Assembly: GCF_000753865.1 (NCBI RefSeq)
Contig: NZ_JQFW01000014.1
Location: forward strand, 62,001 to 126,000
Source: Alteromonas sp. LOR
GTDB lineage: Bacteria; Pseudomonadota; Gammaproteobacteria; Enterobacterales; Alteromonadaceae
Length of the DNA: 64,000 nucleotides
Direction: 5' to 3'
Positions 37,750-46,284 of this stretch are shown here, in pieces. Numbering within the stretch: the stretch's first letter is position 1; every line of letters begins with the position of its first letter. The position numbers and the translations under genes were made by a program. A model generated the notes under the pieces. It searched no databases, had not been told where the DNA came from, and saw only the letters and a program-made list of their open reading frames with translations.

Positions 37750-38961
37750 ATGGTAGGTTTACTGGGCGTTGCGCTCCTAATAGGTATTGCATTAGCGATG
37801 TCGTCGGCGAGGCGCAGCATCAACTGGCGCACTGTTGGTGGTGCATTCGCTATTCAAGCCACAGTGGGTGCGTTTGTCCTGTATTCCGAACCCGGCAAAG
37901 AGTTCCTTCTCAAAGCAACAGAATTTGTTGGCAATATCATTGGTTACAGCCAAGACGGAATAAGCTTTCTATTTGGCCCCCTCAGCAACAATTCTCTTGG
38001 CTTTATATTTGCGGTTAATGTACTTCCCGTTATTGTTTTCTTCTCCGCACTTATTGCGGTGCTTTATCACCTTAAGGTGATGGGCGTTGTTATAAAAATT
38101 ATTGGTGGTCTTCTGCAAAAGCTATTAGGCACCAGTCAACCTGAGTCAATGTCTTCAGCGGCAAATATCTTTGTCGGTCAAACCGAAGCGCCTCTGGTAG
38201 TTCGCCCCTTTATCCCACACATGACTCGTTCTGAGCTGTTTGCCATTATGGTAGGTGGTTTGGCATCAATCGCAGGCTCCGTTATGGCCGGATATGCGGG
38301 TATGGGCGTAGAACTTAAATACCTACTGGCCGCGAGCTTTATGGCGGCACCTGGTGGATTGTTGATGGCGAAGATTATCTTGCCTGAAACGACTAAACCA
38401 AATGAAGATTTACACGACGTAGATGCAGACAGCGCAGGCTACGCCAACGTATTTGATGCTGCTGCTAGTGGTGCAGCATCAGGCATGCAGCTTGCGTTAA
38501 ACGTAGGTGCAATGCTACTCGCTTTCATAGCACTTATTGCCATGTTCAACGGCCTCATTGGCTGGACCGCGGGGCTATTTGGCTTTGAAAACGTGACTTT
38601 TGAAGGGATCCTGGGGTTTGTTCTTCAGCCACTAGCATGGGCAATCGGCGTACCATGGGAAGAAGCACAACTTGCTGGTAGCTTTATTGGACAAAAGATG
38701 GTGGTTAACGAGTTTGTCGCTTACCTCAGCTTTTTAGAAAACCAAGATCAGCTGTCTCAAGCCTCTCAGGCCATTATCACCTTTGCATTATGTGGTTTTG
38801 CAAACTTCTCTTCTATCGCTATTTTGATGGGCGGAATTGGTGCTATGGCGCCAACACGCAGAAAAGAAATTGCGCGACTGGGATTAAAGGCAGTTATTGC
38901 TGCAACCTTATCTAACTTAATGAGTGCGGCATTGGCTGGCATTTTCCTTTCTCTCGGTTAA
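37750..38961 (+). CDS. Concentrative nucleoside transporter (NupC/CNT family)
   Basis: 403 residues with about ten hydrophobic segments. CNT hallmarks are GLLQKLLGTSQPESMSSAANIFVGQTEAPLVVRPFIPHMTRSELFAIMVGGLASIAGSVMAGY, ASFMAAPGGLLMAKI and FVAYLSFLENQ...LCGFANFSSIAILMGGIGAMAP. It imports nucleosides with sodium or protons; the genomic link to udk points to uridine or other pyrimidine nucleosides. Confidence 0.94.
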   Translation: MVGLLGVALLIGIALAMSSARRSINWRTVGGAFAIQATVGAFVLYSEPGKEFLLKATEFVGNIIGYSQDGISFLFGPLSNNSLGFIFAVNVLPVIVFFSALIAVLYHLKVMGVVIKIIGGLLQKLLGTSQPESMSSAANIFVGQTEAPLVVRPFIPHMTRSELFAIMVGGLASIAGSVMAGYAGMGVELKYLLAASFMAAPGGLLMAKIILPETTKPNEDLHDVDADSAGYANVFDAAASGAASGMQLALNVGAMLLAFIALIAMFNGLIGWTAGLFGFENVTFEGILGFVLQPLAWAIGVPWEEAQLAGSFIGQKMVVNEFVAYLSFLENQDQLSQASQAIITFALCGFANFSSIAILMGGIGAMAPTRRKEIARLGLKAVIAATLSNLMSAALAGIFLSLG

Positions 38962-39038
38962 AATTTTTTTAGACAGACTATTTGGTCAAGTTTTTACTAG
39001 ACTAAACGGTCAGGTTTATGTAAATTACGCACATTCTT

Positions 39039-39076
39039 CGCAGGCGTTGATCTGAATCAACGCCTGCGTCTTTTTT
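39039..39076 (+). terminator. Terminator after the udk-transporter operon
   Basis: CGCAGGCGTTGAT (39039-39051) and ATCAACGCCTGCG (39056-39068) form a perfect 13-bp stem with a 4-base loop, then TC and six T. Confidence 0.94.
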
Positions 39077-39129
39077 CTGTAGCCCGTCTACCTTTATAAT
39101 GCCGCAATCAAAATATACGGGATAACGTT

Positions 39130-39969
39130 ATGCAATTAGTTGCTGTTGATTACCAAGCTGAAAACGCACAAGAAGAATTTGTTAAATCACTTCGGGAAAC
39201 TGGATTTGGTGTTCTTAAGAACCACCCTATTCAGCAGTCTTTGGTTCAAGGTATTTATGACAATTGGCAGGGTTTCTTCAATAGTGAACAGAAGAACGAT
39301 TACCTTTATAACAAAGGTAAGCAAGACGGATTTTTCCCTCAGAGTGTTTCTGAGGTAGCTAAGGGTTTCACGAAAAAAGACATAAAAGAGTATTATCACT
39401 ACTACCCTTGGGGCCAGTGTCCAGAGGAGCTACGTCCTCAGGTATCTCAATACTACAAAGAAGCCAACACGCTTGCTTCAGAGTTATTGAGTTGGATTGA
39501 GTCTCACTCGCCAAGTGACGTAAGTGATAAGTACAGTCAGCCGTTAGGGGATATGATTAAAGATTCAGATCAGACCCTATTGCGTATTCTTCACTACCCG
39601 CCTTTAAGCGGTGATGAAGAGGTAGACGCAATTCGCGCTGCTGCTCATGAAGATATTAACTTAATTACTATTTTACCAGCTGCAAATGAGCCGGGCCTTC
39701 AGGTTCAAGCGAAAGACGGCAGCTGGCTAGATGTTCCTTGTGATTTTGGTAGTTTGATTGTGAATATTGGTGACATGCTGCAAGAAGCATCTGGCCACTA
39801 CTTCCCATCAACCACTCACAGGGTAGTGAATCCTGATGGCGCAGACATGACAAAGGCTCGTATTTCACTGCCTTTGTTTTTGCACCCTCGACCAGATGTT
39901 GTTCTTTCAGAACGTCATACCGCAGGGTCATACCTGCAAGAGCGCCTTCGTGAGCTGGGCGTGATTTAA
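39130..39969 (+). CDS. Isopenicillin N synthase-like 2-oxoglutarate/Fe(II) oxygenase
   Basis: 279 residues. The iron ligands are His173 and Asp175 (AAHEDINL) and His230 (STTHRVVNP); Arg244-X-Ser246 (ARISLP) binds the 2-oxoglutarate carboxylate. The N-terminal DIOX_N region has LRETGFGVLKNHPI. It belongs to the same group as plant and bacterial ethylene-forming or flavonoid-type dioxygenases, but substrate is unknown. A single gene with its own terminator. Confidence 0.9.
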   Translation: MQLVAVDYQAENAQEEFVKSLRETGFGVLKNHPIQQSLVQGIYDNWQGFFNSEQKNDYLYNKGKQDGFFPQSVSEVAKGFTKKDIKEYYHYYPWGQCPEELRPQVSQYYKEANTLASELLSWIESHSPSDVSDKYSQPLGDMIKDSDQTLLRILHYPPLSGDEEVDAIRAAAHEDINLITILPAANEPGLQVQAKDGSWLDVPCDFGSLIVNIGDMLQEASGHYFPSTTHRVVNPDGADMTKARISLPLFLHPRPDVVLSERHTAGSYLQERLRELGVI

Positions 39970-39999
39970 GTTAAGTTCCTTTTGTAGTGTTACCTTTCT

Positions 40000-40024
40000 G
40001 CCACGGCTTGTCCGTGGCTTTTTT
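40000..40024 (+). terminator. Terminator after the 2OG oxygenase
   Basis: GCCACGG (40000-40006) pairs with CCGTGGC (40012-40018), followed by six T. Confidence 0.9.
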
Positions 40025-40048
40025 CTATCTGCTTATTTTCATCTCTAT

Positions 40049-41215
40049 TCAGCGTCGAGCCAATACAGCAAGCTTTGATGAATAGCGCTCAGCGCTATAA
40101 TCATCTGGTGCGTAAGTCTTAGCGCTTTTAAGGTAACGCACGGTATTGTTGGTATCGCCCAATTCGAAATAGGTCTTAGCCATACCAAATAGCACTTCGT
40201 GATTCTTTCTGTCGAGTCGCACAGCACGTTGATAGTGACTCAGCGCTTTCTCAAACTTACCATCCTCAAATGATTGCTCGCCAAGGATAAAATGATAAAA
40301 AGGGTTAGTCTTTCTTTTTGTTTCTATTTTGCTAAATAGTTCAGCCGCTTCCTCCCGCCTATTTTGATATCGATACAAAATAGCGAGGTTCTCCCATACG
40401 GTTAAGTTTTCAGGATCGAGAGATAACGCGTGTTCGTAAGTCCGTTGAGCTTGTTCAAAATCTCCTTGCATACGATAAAGCACGCCTAAATTTGTCCAGG
40501 TTTGCTGTAATGTTGGCGCAACTTTGGCTGCGGCTCTGAAATAGCTGTATGCACGGGTATAGCTATTTGCTACAAATGCATCTGCCCCCTTGTTGTTATA
40601 AAACATGGCTAACACACTTTTTTGCGATACGGGAATGCGAGGGAAGTGACTTCGAATAACTTGTGGATCAAAATCCACGTCGGCATAGGTTGTTCCTATG
40701 GTAATTGCCATTGAGGTTTCTGGCGCGCTTACTCTTAAATTGATATGGCCATTGAGCAAACTAAAGCCATCTCTGCGGGTCCAGTATTCGGGAATGTCTA
40801 CCTCGTAAAATGTGGTATTTAATCCAAGGTGTTGGGCTAAGGCGAAGGTCATTATTGACAATGACAGGCAATTGGCCGCTCGGTTATTAAAAGTGGTATT
40901 TGCCACCGTATTGGCGTTATTGCGATACACCATGCCATTGTCTGAGTAGTCTAAAATAGCGTTGACAAAGCCTCTAACATTCTTTGCATTTAATGCGTTG
41001 TCGTAGGCAGAACGCTCTGCAAAGCGTTTTGCTTCTTCACCGAGATAAAATACATCTTCCTCTGACTCAACGCGAAAAAGTGGGTAACTGGGGAATAACT
41101 CATCTTTTAATAAGGGCTTGATATCTGCAGTTGCACGATCATCTTGCTGTGTACTTTGGCAAGCAGCTAAACACACCGTTATTATTACTAGTGTTAATAA
41201 TGATTGGACAGGCAT
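40049..41215 (-). CDS. TPR lipoprotein with transglutaminase-like N-terminal part
   Basis: 388 residues from the ATG at 41215, which has GAGGAG eight bases upstream; a GTG nine bases earlier is less likely. Lipoprotein signal MPVQSLLTLVIITVCLAAC. Residues about 85-190 contain NCLSLSIMTFALAQHLGLNTTFYEV and GHINLRV, the Cys/His arrangement of a transglutaminase-like domain. From about 205 at least four TPR units follow (QTWTNLGVLYRMQGDFEQAQRTYEHALSLDPENL and so on). It probably acts as an envelope scaffold or protease-like factor. Confidence 0.83.
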   Translation of the reverse strand: MPVQSLLTLVIITVCLAACQSTQQDDRATADIKPLLKDELFPSYPLFRVESEEDVFYLGEEAKRFAERSAYDNALNAKNVRGFVNAILDYSDNGMVYRNNANTVANTTFNNRAANCLSLSIMTFALAQHLGLNTTFYEVDIPEYWTRRDGFSLLNGHINLRVSAPETSMAITIGTTYADVDFDPQVIRSHFPRIPVSQKSVLAMFYNNKGADAFVANSYTRAYSYFRAAAKVAPTLQQTWTNLGVLYRMQGDFEQAQRTYEHALSLDPENLTVWENLAILYRYQNRREEAAELFSKIETKRKTNPFYHFILGEQSFEDGKFEKALSHYQRAVRLDRKNHEVLFGMAKTYFELGDTNNTVRYLKSAKTYAPDDYSAERYSSKLAVLARR

Positions 41216-41594
41216 GACATACACTCCTCATGCACTTTCATAGGCATTTCATGAAGCCGCTGAGTAAAAGCGCGCTTCGAGCCCCTATAAAGCGTCATTC
41301 GATACTATAAGTATAGACTGCCCTGATAAACTTGCTTTTCTCTGTATTTAATTTGAGTTATTCGCCTTCAATTTGCTTTAGTTCTTTTTCTATTTACTGC
41401 GCCGGACAAAATAAATAAAAGCACATTTTATCGCCTCGCGCCCTTCCACAGATGCATTTTAACGCTAAGGGCTCTCGTGTTACATAAAGTTAATCATCAC
41501 TTTTTGAGAAACCACCGTAATCATTAGCGAAATCAAACTTGTTAAAAGATAGTAAAGATTTATAACCCGTTGGATAAACTCAAAAGGAAATATT
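41216..41594. other. Intergenic region between TPR lipoprotein and fasciclin gene
   Basis: About 380 bases between divergently transcribed genes, so both promoters should be here. I see no repeat, hairpin of note or small ORF with a ribosome site. An AAAGGAAATATT ribosome site precedes the fasciclin start. Confidence 0.4.
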
Positions 41595-42101
41595 ATGCGT
41601 AAGTTTTTAAGTGCTTTAGTTATTGTAGTAGTGAGCTCATCTGCATTCGCTGGACACCATAAAATGGGTGACCACAAAGATATCGTTGACACAGCGGCGA
41701 GCAACCCAATGTTTTCTACCTTGGTAGCTGCGGTAAAAGCAGGCGGTTTAGTAGACACATTAAAAGGTGACGGACCGTTTACCGTTTTTGCACCTACTAA
41801 TGATGCCTTTGCAGCGCTTCCTGCAGGTACATTGGAAATGTTGTTAAAGCCAGAGAATAAAGACACCTTAGTGCAAATTCTTACATACCACGTTGTTGCA
41901 GGTAAAGTAGCGGCGAAAGACGTTGTATCACTTTCATCTGCGACCACAGTGGAAGGCAGTGATGTAAAAGTTAATGCCGCTATGGGTAAAGTGAAAATTA
42001 ACAATGCGAACGTTGTGAAAGCTGATGTAATGGCTGAAAACGGCGTGATTCACGTCATTGACGCAGTATTGCTACCTGCTGATGTAGCAGCAGCGTTATA
42101 G
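41595..42101 (+). CDS. Exported fasciclin-domain protein
   Basis: 168 residues with a signal peptide (about 1-19, ending SAFA). One FAS1 domain: [52 protein letters not shown] (H1 region), then [10 protein letters not shown] and the C-terminal [11 protein letters not shown] (H2 region). A His/Lys/Asp-rich stretch follows the signal (HHKMGDHKD). Likely a periplasmic or surface adhesion-type protein. Confidence 0.92.
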   Translation: MRKFLSALVIVVVSSSAFAGHHKMGDHKDIVDTAASNPMFSTLVAAVKAGGLVDTLKGDGPFTVFAPTNDAFAALPAGTLEMLLKPENKDTLVQILTYHVVAGKVAAKDVVSLSSATTVEGSDVKVNAAMGKVKINNANVVKADVMAENGVIHVIDAVLLPADVAAAL

Positions 42102-42124
42102 TCTAGAAAACGAGAAAACGTTGT

Positions 42125-42152
42125 AAACCACCGCTCTGCGCGGTGGTTTTTT
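42125..42152 (+). terminator. Terminator after the fasciclin gene
   Basis: AAACCACCGC (42125-42134) and GCGGTGGTTT (42140-42149) form a 10-bp stem with a 5-base loop, followed by T. Confidence 0.92.
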
Positions 42153-42299
42153 GTATTTGATGCACAGAGATTATAAATCAGTTATGCCAACATATTAGAT
42201 TTCTATAATTTAAACTTATGTTGAATAACTTTTTTTCTCGCGTAGGTGTAGAGTTAATAGATATACTGCCTCAGAGTAGTACCCTAACGAGGAATTGCT

Positions 42300-43283
42300 G
42301 TGTACATCGAACAAGTTGACAACAGAGCACTCTCTGATTGTAACGTTCTTATTGTAGATGACGATGCGAGTAGCAGACTCATACTAGAAACCTTGCTGAC
42401 AGATATGGTTTCGTGCGTTTCAGTTGACTCTGGCAAAGCGGCCATCGAGCATTGCCGGTTCAAAAAGCCTGACCTAATTTTGATGGACGTTTCCATGCCA
42501 GAATCAGACGGTCACGCCACCACGGTATTATTGCGTAAAAAACCTCAGTGTGAATCCATACCCATTATTTTTGTAACTTCATCCTCAACGGAGGAAGAAG
42601 AATCAAAATGCTGGAACTCTGGATGTGTGGATTTCGTCGTAAAGCCAGTTAACGCCTGCACACTGCTAAATCGCGTAAAGTCTCACCTAAAAAATAAAAT
42701 GCGCAATGACTTGCTCGAGAAGCTCATTTATATCGATAAACTCACTGGCGCATACAACCGCCATTACCTAGATGACTATCTTCCCAGACTTGTTCGCGAT
42801 GGACTTCGTAATGTGACGCCACTGTCCCTTGTCATATTAGATATCGACCACTTCAAGCTTTTCAACGACATGTACGGTCATTTAGACGGCGACAGCTGTC
42901 TGTGGAAAGTCAGTCAATGTATCAACGACACGTTAAAACGGCCTATGGATAAGTTGGTTCGTATCGGCGGGGAAGAGTTTTTAGTTATTTTGCCGAATAC
43001 GGATACAAGAGGAGCCGCTGCAGTCACAAAGAGGCTGCTAGAAACCGTATATGAATTGAATATCAAACATGATGCCTCTGAATTTGATCGAGTCACATTA
43101 AGCGCAGGACTCTCGACTAAAAAAGCGGACGATGAAAAAACCATAGACTACGTCATGCTAGAGGCTGATAAAAACCTCTATCTCGCTAAAACCGATGGTC
43201 GAAATCGCGTAAGAGTAGAAGGGCTTGATGAAGCCGAATTTGACACCCCGGTACGAGAAACCAAAAGACGAGTACTTGTGTAG
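42300..43283 (+). CDS. Response regulator with GGDEF output (diguanylate cyclase)
   Basis: 327 residues from a GTG at 42300 behind ACGAGGAATTGCT. Receiver domain: acidic pocket Asp20-Asp22, phosphorylation site Asp63 (ILMDVSMPE), Thr93/Ser94 and Lys115 (VVKPVN). The output GGEEF at 223-227 is catalytically intact, and RPMD at 214-217 is an inhibitory I-site. It should make c-di-GMP when phosphorylated. No histidine kinase is adjacent; the partner is elsewhere. Confidence 0.94.
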   Translation: MYIEQVDNRALSDCNVLIVDDDASSRLILETLLTDMVSCVSVDSGKAAIEHCRFKKPDLILMDVSMPESDGHATTVLLRKKPQCESIPIIFVTSSSTEEEESKCWNSGCVDFVVKPVNACTLLNRVKSHLKNKMRNDLLEKLIYIDKLTGAYNRHYLDDYLPRLVRDGLRNVTPLSLVILDIDHFKLFNDMYGHLDGDSCLWKVSQCINDTLKRPMDKLVRIGGEEFLVILPNTDTRGAAAVTKRLLETVYELNIKHDASEFDRVTLSAGLSTKKADDEKTIDYVMLEADKNLYLAKTDGRNRVRVEGLDEAEFDTPVRETKRRVLV

Positions 43284-43309
43284 GCTTAGCGGTTCGTTAG
43301 CTAGCTTTT

Positions 43310-43360
43310 TTCCTAATCTGTGTTTTTATTTACCCTGTGTTTTTACCTATTCTGTGTTTC
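43310..43360 (-). repeat. 17-bp tandem repeat over the exonuclease stop codon
   Basis: On the minus strand three units (43360-43344, 43343-43327, 43326-43310) each start RAAACACAG. The gene's TAA stop (43345-43343) straddles units 1 and 2. Two of the units carry GGTAAA or GTAAAT. Confidence 0.75.
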
Positions 43361-44035
43361 TCCCAATCGATATTTCCCAACCGCCTTAGTGTGCAGCAGT
43401 TGCGTTAACGGACTGGTTTGGTCTAACCCAAATTGCTCAAATTGAGCGAATAACAGCTGAATTGTGGCAAGTGCGTCATCAAGGGCATTGTGTTCAGGAC
43501 AGCTTGGAAGGTCTAATCGCTGTCGACACACGGTAAGTGTTGCACTATTGGTAGGAAGCACTTGATGCTGTTTATTCAACTGATAAACCGCAAGCTTGAG
43601 CGTATCAATATAGATAACATCCATAGCGGGTAAAGACAGCTTTATAAACGCTTTATTAAGCGCCGCTAAATCAAGACTCGCATTGTGAAACACCAGCACT
43701 GACGATTGAAGCCGTGGCATCAACTTATCTAAGCTAACGGCTAACGGCTTCCCTTGAGCCAAAATATCATGGGTTAACCCGTGAATGACTGGGCTTTGGC
43801 CTAACGCAGCCGATGTTTTTATAACAAAATACTCGCAAGAGCCCAGCGACAACTGCCCGCCCTTACCTGCCACCCATCCTATAGATGTAATATCAGTGAC
43901 TTTGGCATCAAGGGAAGTCAACTCAACATCAATTGCCAGTAAATCCGTGTTATTGATATACCTACCGCTAAGTTGCTTTGTTAGCGACGAGCCTGCAGTT
44001 AATGCAAGCTGCCTTTTAAGCCATTGCAATATCAT
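43343..44035 (-). CDS. DEDDh 3'-5' exonuclease (DNA polymerase III epsilon-like)
   Basis: 230 residues. ExoI motif AIDVELTSLD with Asp36 and Glu38, ExoII LVFHNASLDLAALN, and ExoIII EHNALDDALAT with the His and Asp. In Vibrio and relatives an exonuclease of this kind sits beside the DUF294/CBS gene, symporter and acetate sensor, as here. Its role in that module is not known; it may act on RNA or DNA or on a nucleotide signal. Confidence 0.87.
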   Translation of the reverse strand: MILQWLKRQLALTAGSSLTKQLSGRYINNTDLLAIDVELTSLDAKVTDITSIGWVAGKGGQLSLGSCEYFVIKTSAALGQSPVIHGLTHDILAQGKPLAVSLDKLMPRLQSSVLVFHNASLDLAALNKAFIKLSLPAMDVIYIDTLKLAVYQLNKQHQVLPTNSATLTVCRQRLDLPSCPEHNALDDALATIQLLFAQFEQFGLDQTSPLTQLLHTKAVGKYRLGETQNR

Positions 44036-44118
44036 CTATCGTTTTACCCTACCCGTTGATTTACCTTACGCTTTAGATCACCTTGCGGCTTTCTCACCAC
44101 AGCCTTGCTTACCTTTGT
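44034..44118 (-). repeat. 17-bp repeat array between DUF294 and exonuclease genes
   Basis: Minus-strand units AAGGTGATCTAAAGCGT (44084-44068), AAGGTAAATCAACGGGT (44067-44051) and AGGGTAAAACGATAGAT (44050-44034) are exactly 17 apart; two more decayed units lie at 44085-44118. The last unit overlaps the exonuclease start codon. Confidence 0.6.
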
Positions 44119-44153
44119 ATCATTAATCCTTATCACCAGTGACAGAAGGCGCG

Positions 44154-45983
44154 CTAACCAACCCCGCCGGAAAACTTCATTACCATGGCTTCGTTAGCCC
44201 GCTCTATAGCTTTAAAGCCCGCTTTAAGTTGGTGCTTTTGAATCGACGACAGCATGCTCACCGAAACGAGGTTATCGGTTACTTTGTTCTCTAGCTGATG
44301 ACGCCAGCGCAGCCTATTTAAAAACACCCAAATATCTTTTAAGTTAGCCGCATCTTTAGAAGAAAGCTCTGACTTGTCAGACAAACTCTCAAGACGGGCA
44401 ACGGTATTGGGTAACGTAATACCATCAGCTAACGCATAAATACGCGCAATGTTGTTAATCAGTGCGACGGCACGGGTTTTTAAGTCGATGGTGTCTTTTT
44501 GTTTACGTCCTTTTTCATAGCTAAATTTTTGAAACATAGATAGGGGGACAGACACATCATTGCTATTGCGCGCCAGGGCGGCTAAGAACATCTTCTGCTG
44601 TAATAATGGTGCTCGCCTTTTCTGCAACTGTTTGAACAGGCTTGCATCACCTGCTGCACAGCGTACATCCAAAAAAATATTAAAGTGCATAATGGCCTTG
44701 CTTGTGGGTGCTGCTACCCACCGCTCAGCTTCTTTTACCGCTTCATCAACTGACAACCGCAGCTCAGGATTACTGGCCATAATGTTGCCATCACACAGCT
44801 TAATCCCGCATTTTGCTAATCCTTTGCACACGTAATCTGTCATATCAGCAAAATAGGCGGCCTGCTTTTCGTTAGGCGTAGACGCTAATAATAAACCGCT
44901 GTCTTGGTCAGAGCCCGTGGTTTGATCTTCCCTCGCCTGCGAGCCATACACTAGCCAGGCAAACATCATAGGGGCTTTACCGTTATCTTGCTGGAAAAAC
45001 CCAATAAGCTTTCGCGTCATTACGTCGGTTGCCTGAGACAAGATTTTGCCCGCAATATCGTAATCTCCGGCACGCTTGGCGTGCGCAGCAAAATAATGCG
45101 GTAATTGCCAAGACAGCCTTGTGAGCTCATACAGGTTATTCGCTTTTGTGAGCTCACCAATAATAAAAAGTACGTTGCCCCTTTGGTGCCTAATAATATC
45201 GCTGGCCGTCACCATGCCTATAGGCGACTGGGATAGATGGTCGATAACCGGCAAGTGATGAATATTTTTTTCTGTCATCAGCGCCATGGCATCAAACAGC
45301 GTTCTGCTGTTGCCAATTTGGGTAGGGTTCACTGTCATTATTTGCTTAACCGGAAGGGCGGTATCAAGAGCGTGGGCCACTACGCGAGAGCGTAAATCTC
45401 TATCTGTCACTATGCCAATGAGCTTATCGTTATCGGTTACTAATAAGGAAGATACTTTTTCTTGAGTCATTAGCATTGCAGCATCAGCAATTGACATATT
45501 GCTGTGAGCGGCCACTGGCGCTTTATCGATAACATCGGTTAGCGACTTGTATAGCCACATGGAATTAGAGTCGGCTATAGCGTGATTTTGCAGCGCATTA
45601 TTGCGCAAGCCCGTAAAAAAGCTATTCACCTCTACAAGCTCAAGTAACGAAAATACGTCATCAGCGGCAAAACTGTAAACAAGGCCAGGGCTGTCTACGT
45701 GTATGGACAATGGATAGGTACGCTTATCTAAAATTGCGGCATAATTAAAATAATCTCCCTCGCTTAAATGCCTAGCCGCGCCTTCCCCATCTTCTACGGA
45801 AAACTGACCGCTTTGAATAAGATAAAGTCGGGGCTCGCCCGTTTTAAAATGCTCGGTATTATCTTTTGTCACATAGAGTAAATCAGCATGTCGAATAAGG
45901 TCATTGCGTTGAGACTCGTTTAACATATCAAACGGTGCTGATGTAGAAAGAAAGTCTTCAACCTGCTTTGCTATTGCTGTCAT
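44154..45983 (-). CDS. cNMP-binding/CBS/DUF294 putative nucleotidyltransferase
   Basis: 609 residues in the order: cyclic-nucleotide-binding-like domain (about 10-125, LYLIQSGQFSVEDGEGAARHLSEGDYFNYAAIL), two CBS domains (about 155-275, VSSLLVTDNDKLIGIVTDRDLRSRV and IHHLPVIDHLSQSPIGMVTASDI), a DUF294 nucleotidyltransferase domain (GSQAREDQTTGSDQDSGLLL, with the G-S-X-AR-X-E/D-X-D-X-D acidic set) and DUF294_C. It is a likely regulatory or modifying enzyme linked to carbon or energy state. It lies 118 bases upstream of the exonuclease in the same direction. Confidence 0.87.
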   Translation of the reverse strand: MTAIAKQVEDFLSTSAPFDMLNESQRNDLIRHADLLYVTKDNTEHFKTGEPRLYLIQSGQFSVEDGEGAARHLSEGDYFNYAAILDKRTYPLSIHVDSPGLVYSFAADDVFSLLELVEVNSFFTGLRNNALQNHAIADSNSMWLYKSLTDVIDKAPVAAHSNMSIADAAMLMTQEKVSSLLVTDNDKLIGIVTDRDLRSRVVAHALDTALPVKQIMTVNPTQIGNSRTLFDAMALMTEKNIHHLPVIDHLSQSPIGMVTASDIIRHQRGNVLFIIGELTKANNLYELTRLSWQLPHYFAAHAKRAGDYDIAGKILSQATDVMTRKLIGFFQQDNGKAPMMFAWLVYGSQAREDQTTGSDQDSGLLLASTPNEKQAAYFADMTDYVCKGLAKCGIKLCDGNIMASNPELRLSVDEAVKEAERWVAAPTSKAIMHFNIFLDVRCAAGDASLFKQLQKRRAPLLQQKMFLAALARNSNDVSVPLSMFQKFSYEKGRKQKDTIDLKTRAVALINNIARIYALADGITLPNTVARLESLSDKSELSSKDAANLKDIWVFLNRLRWRHQLENKVTDNLVSVSMLSSIQKHQLKAGFKAIERANEAMVMKFSGGVG

Positions 45984-46028
45984 TTGTTCATCCTTATTCT
46001 CGTTCTATTGGCCTTTCAGTTGCGCAGC

Positions 46029-46106
46029 GCCTTTCTTTAAATCTGGTCTTTACCTCTGATTTTTACATCAAGGGTTTACCTCTGACTTTTGCATCTGGCT
46101 TTTACC
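46029..46106 (-). repeat. 26-bp tandem repeat upstream of the DUF294 gene
   Basis: Three minus-strand units (46106-46081, 46080-46055, 46054-46029) each begin GGTAAA and share CC.GAT.TAAA. The array is 46 bases or more upstream of the DUF294 start codon. Confidence 0.7.
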
Positions 46107-46205
46107 TCCGGGGCTGTTGATACTTCTGCCGCCGCTTCTGACTATGCCTCTTTCTTTAGTGAATTGATTAATTCATCAAAGAAAGGGGCATTTGCACAAA
46201 AGAAA

Positions 46206-46243
46206 AAAACCAACCCACTAAACACTGTTAGAAGGTTGGTTTT
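46206..46243 (-). terminator. Terminator after the symporter gene
   Basis: AAAACCAACC (46206-46215) pairs with GGTTGGTTTT (46234-46243); the minus strand continues in T. The 18-base loop is long. Confidence 0.82.
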
Positions 46244-46284
46244 CCATTGTACTAATGCATCTTCTTACGAATGTTTTTCATTCA

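Larger units (their letters stand above)
45984..46284. other. Intergenic region between symporter and DUF294 gene
   Basis: Holds the symporter terminator (46206-46243) and the 26-bp array at 46029-46106 upstream of the DUF294 start. The DUF294 promoter should lie between them. No other ORF is supported. Confidence 0.5.

Noticed and set aside
41480..42004. 174-codon minus-strand open frame over the fasciclin gene
   Set aside because: It is antisense to a clear FAS1 protein with signal peptide and ribosome site; the frame is a mirror effect of codon use.
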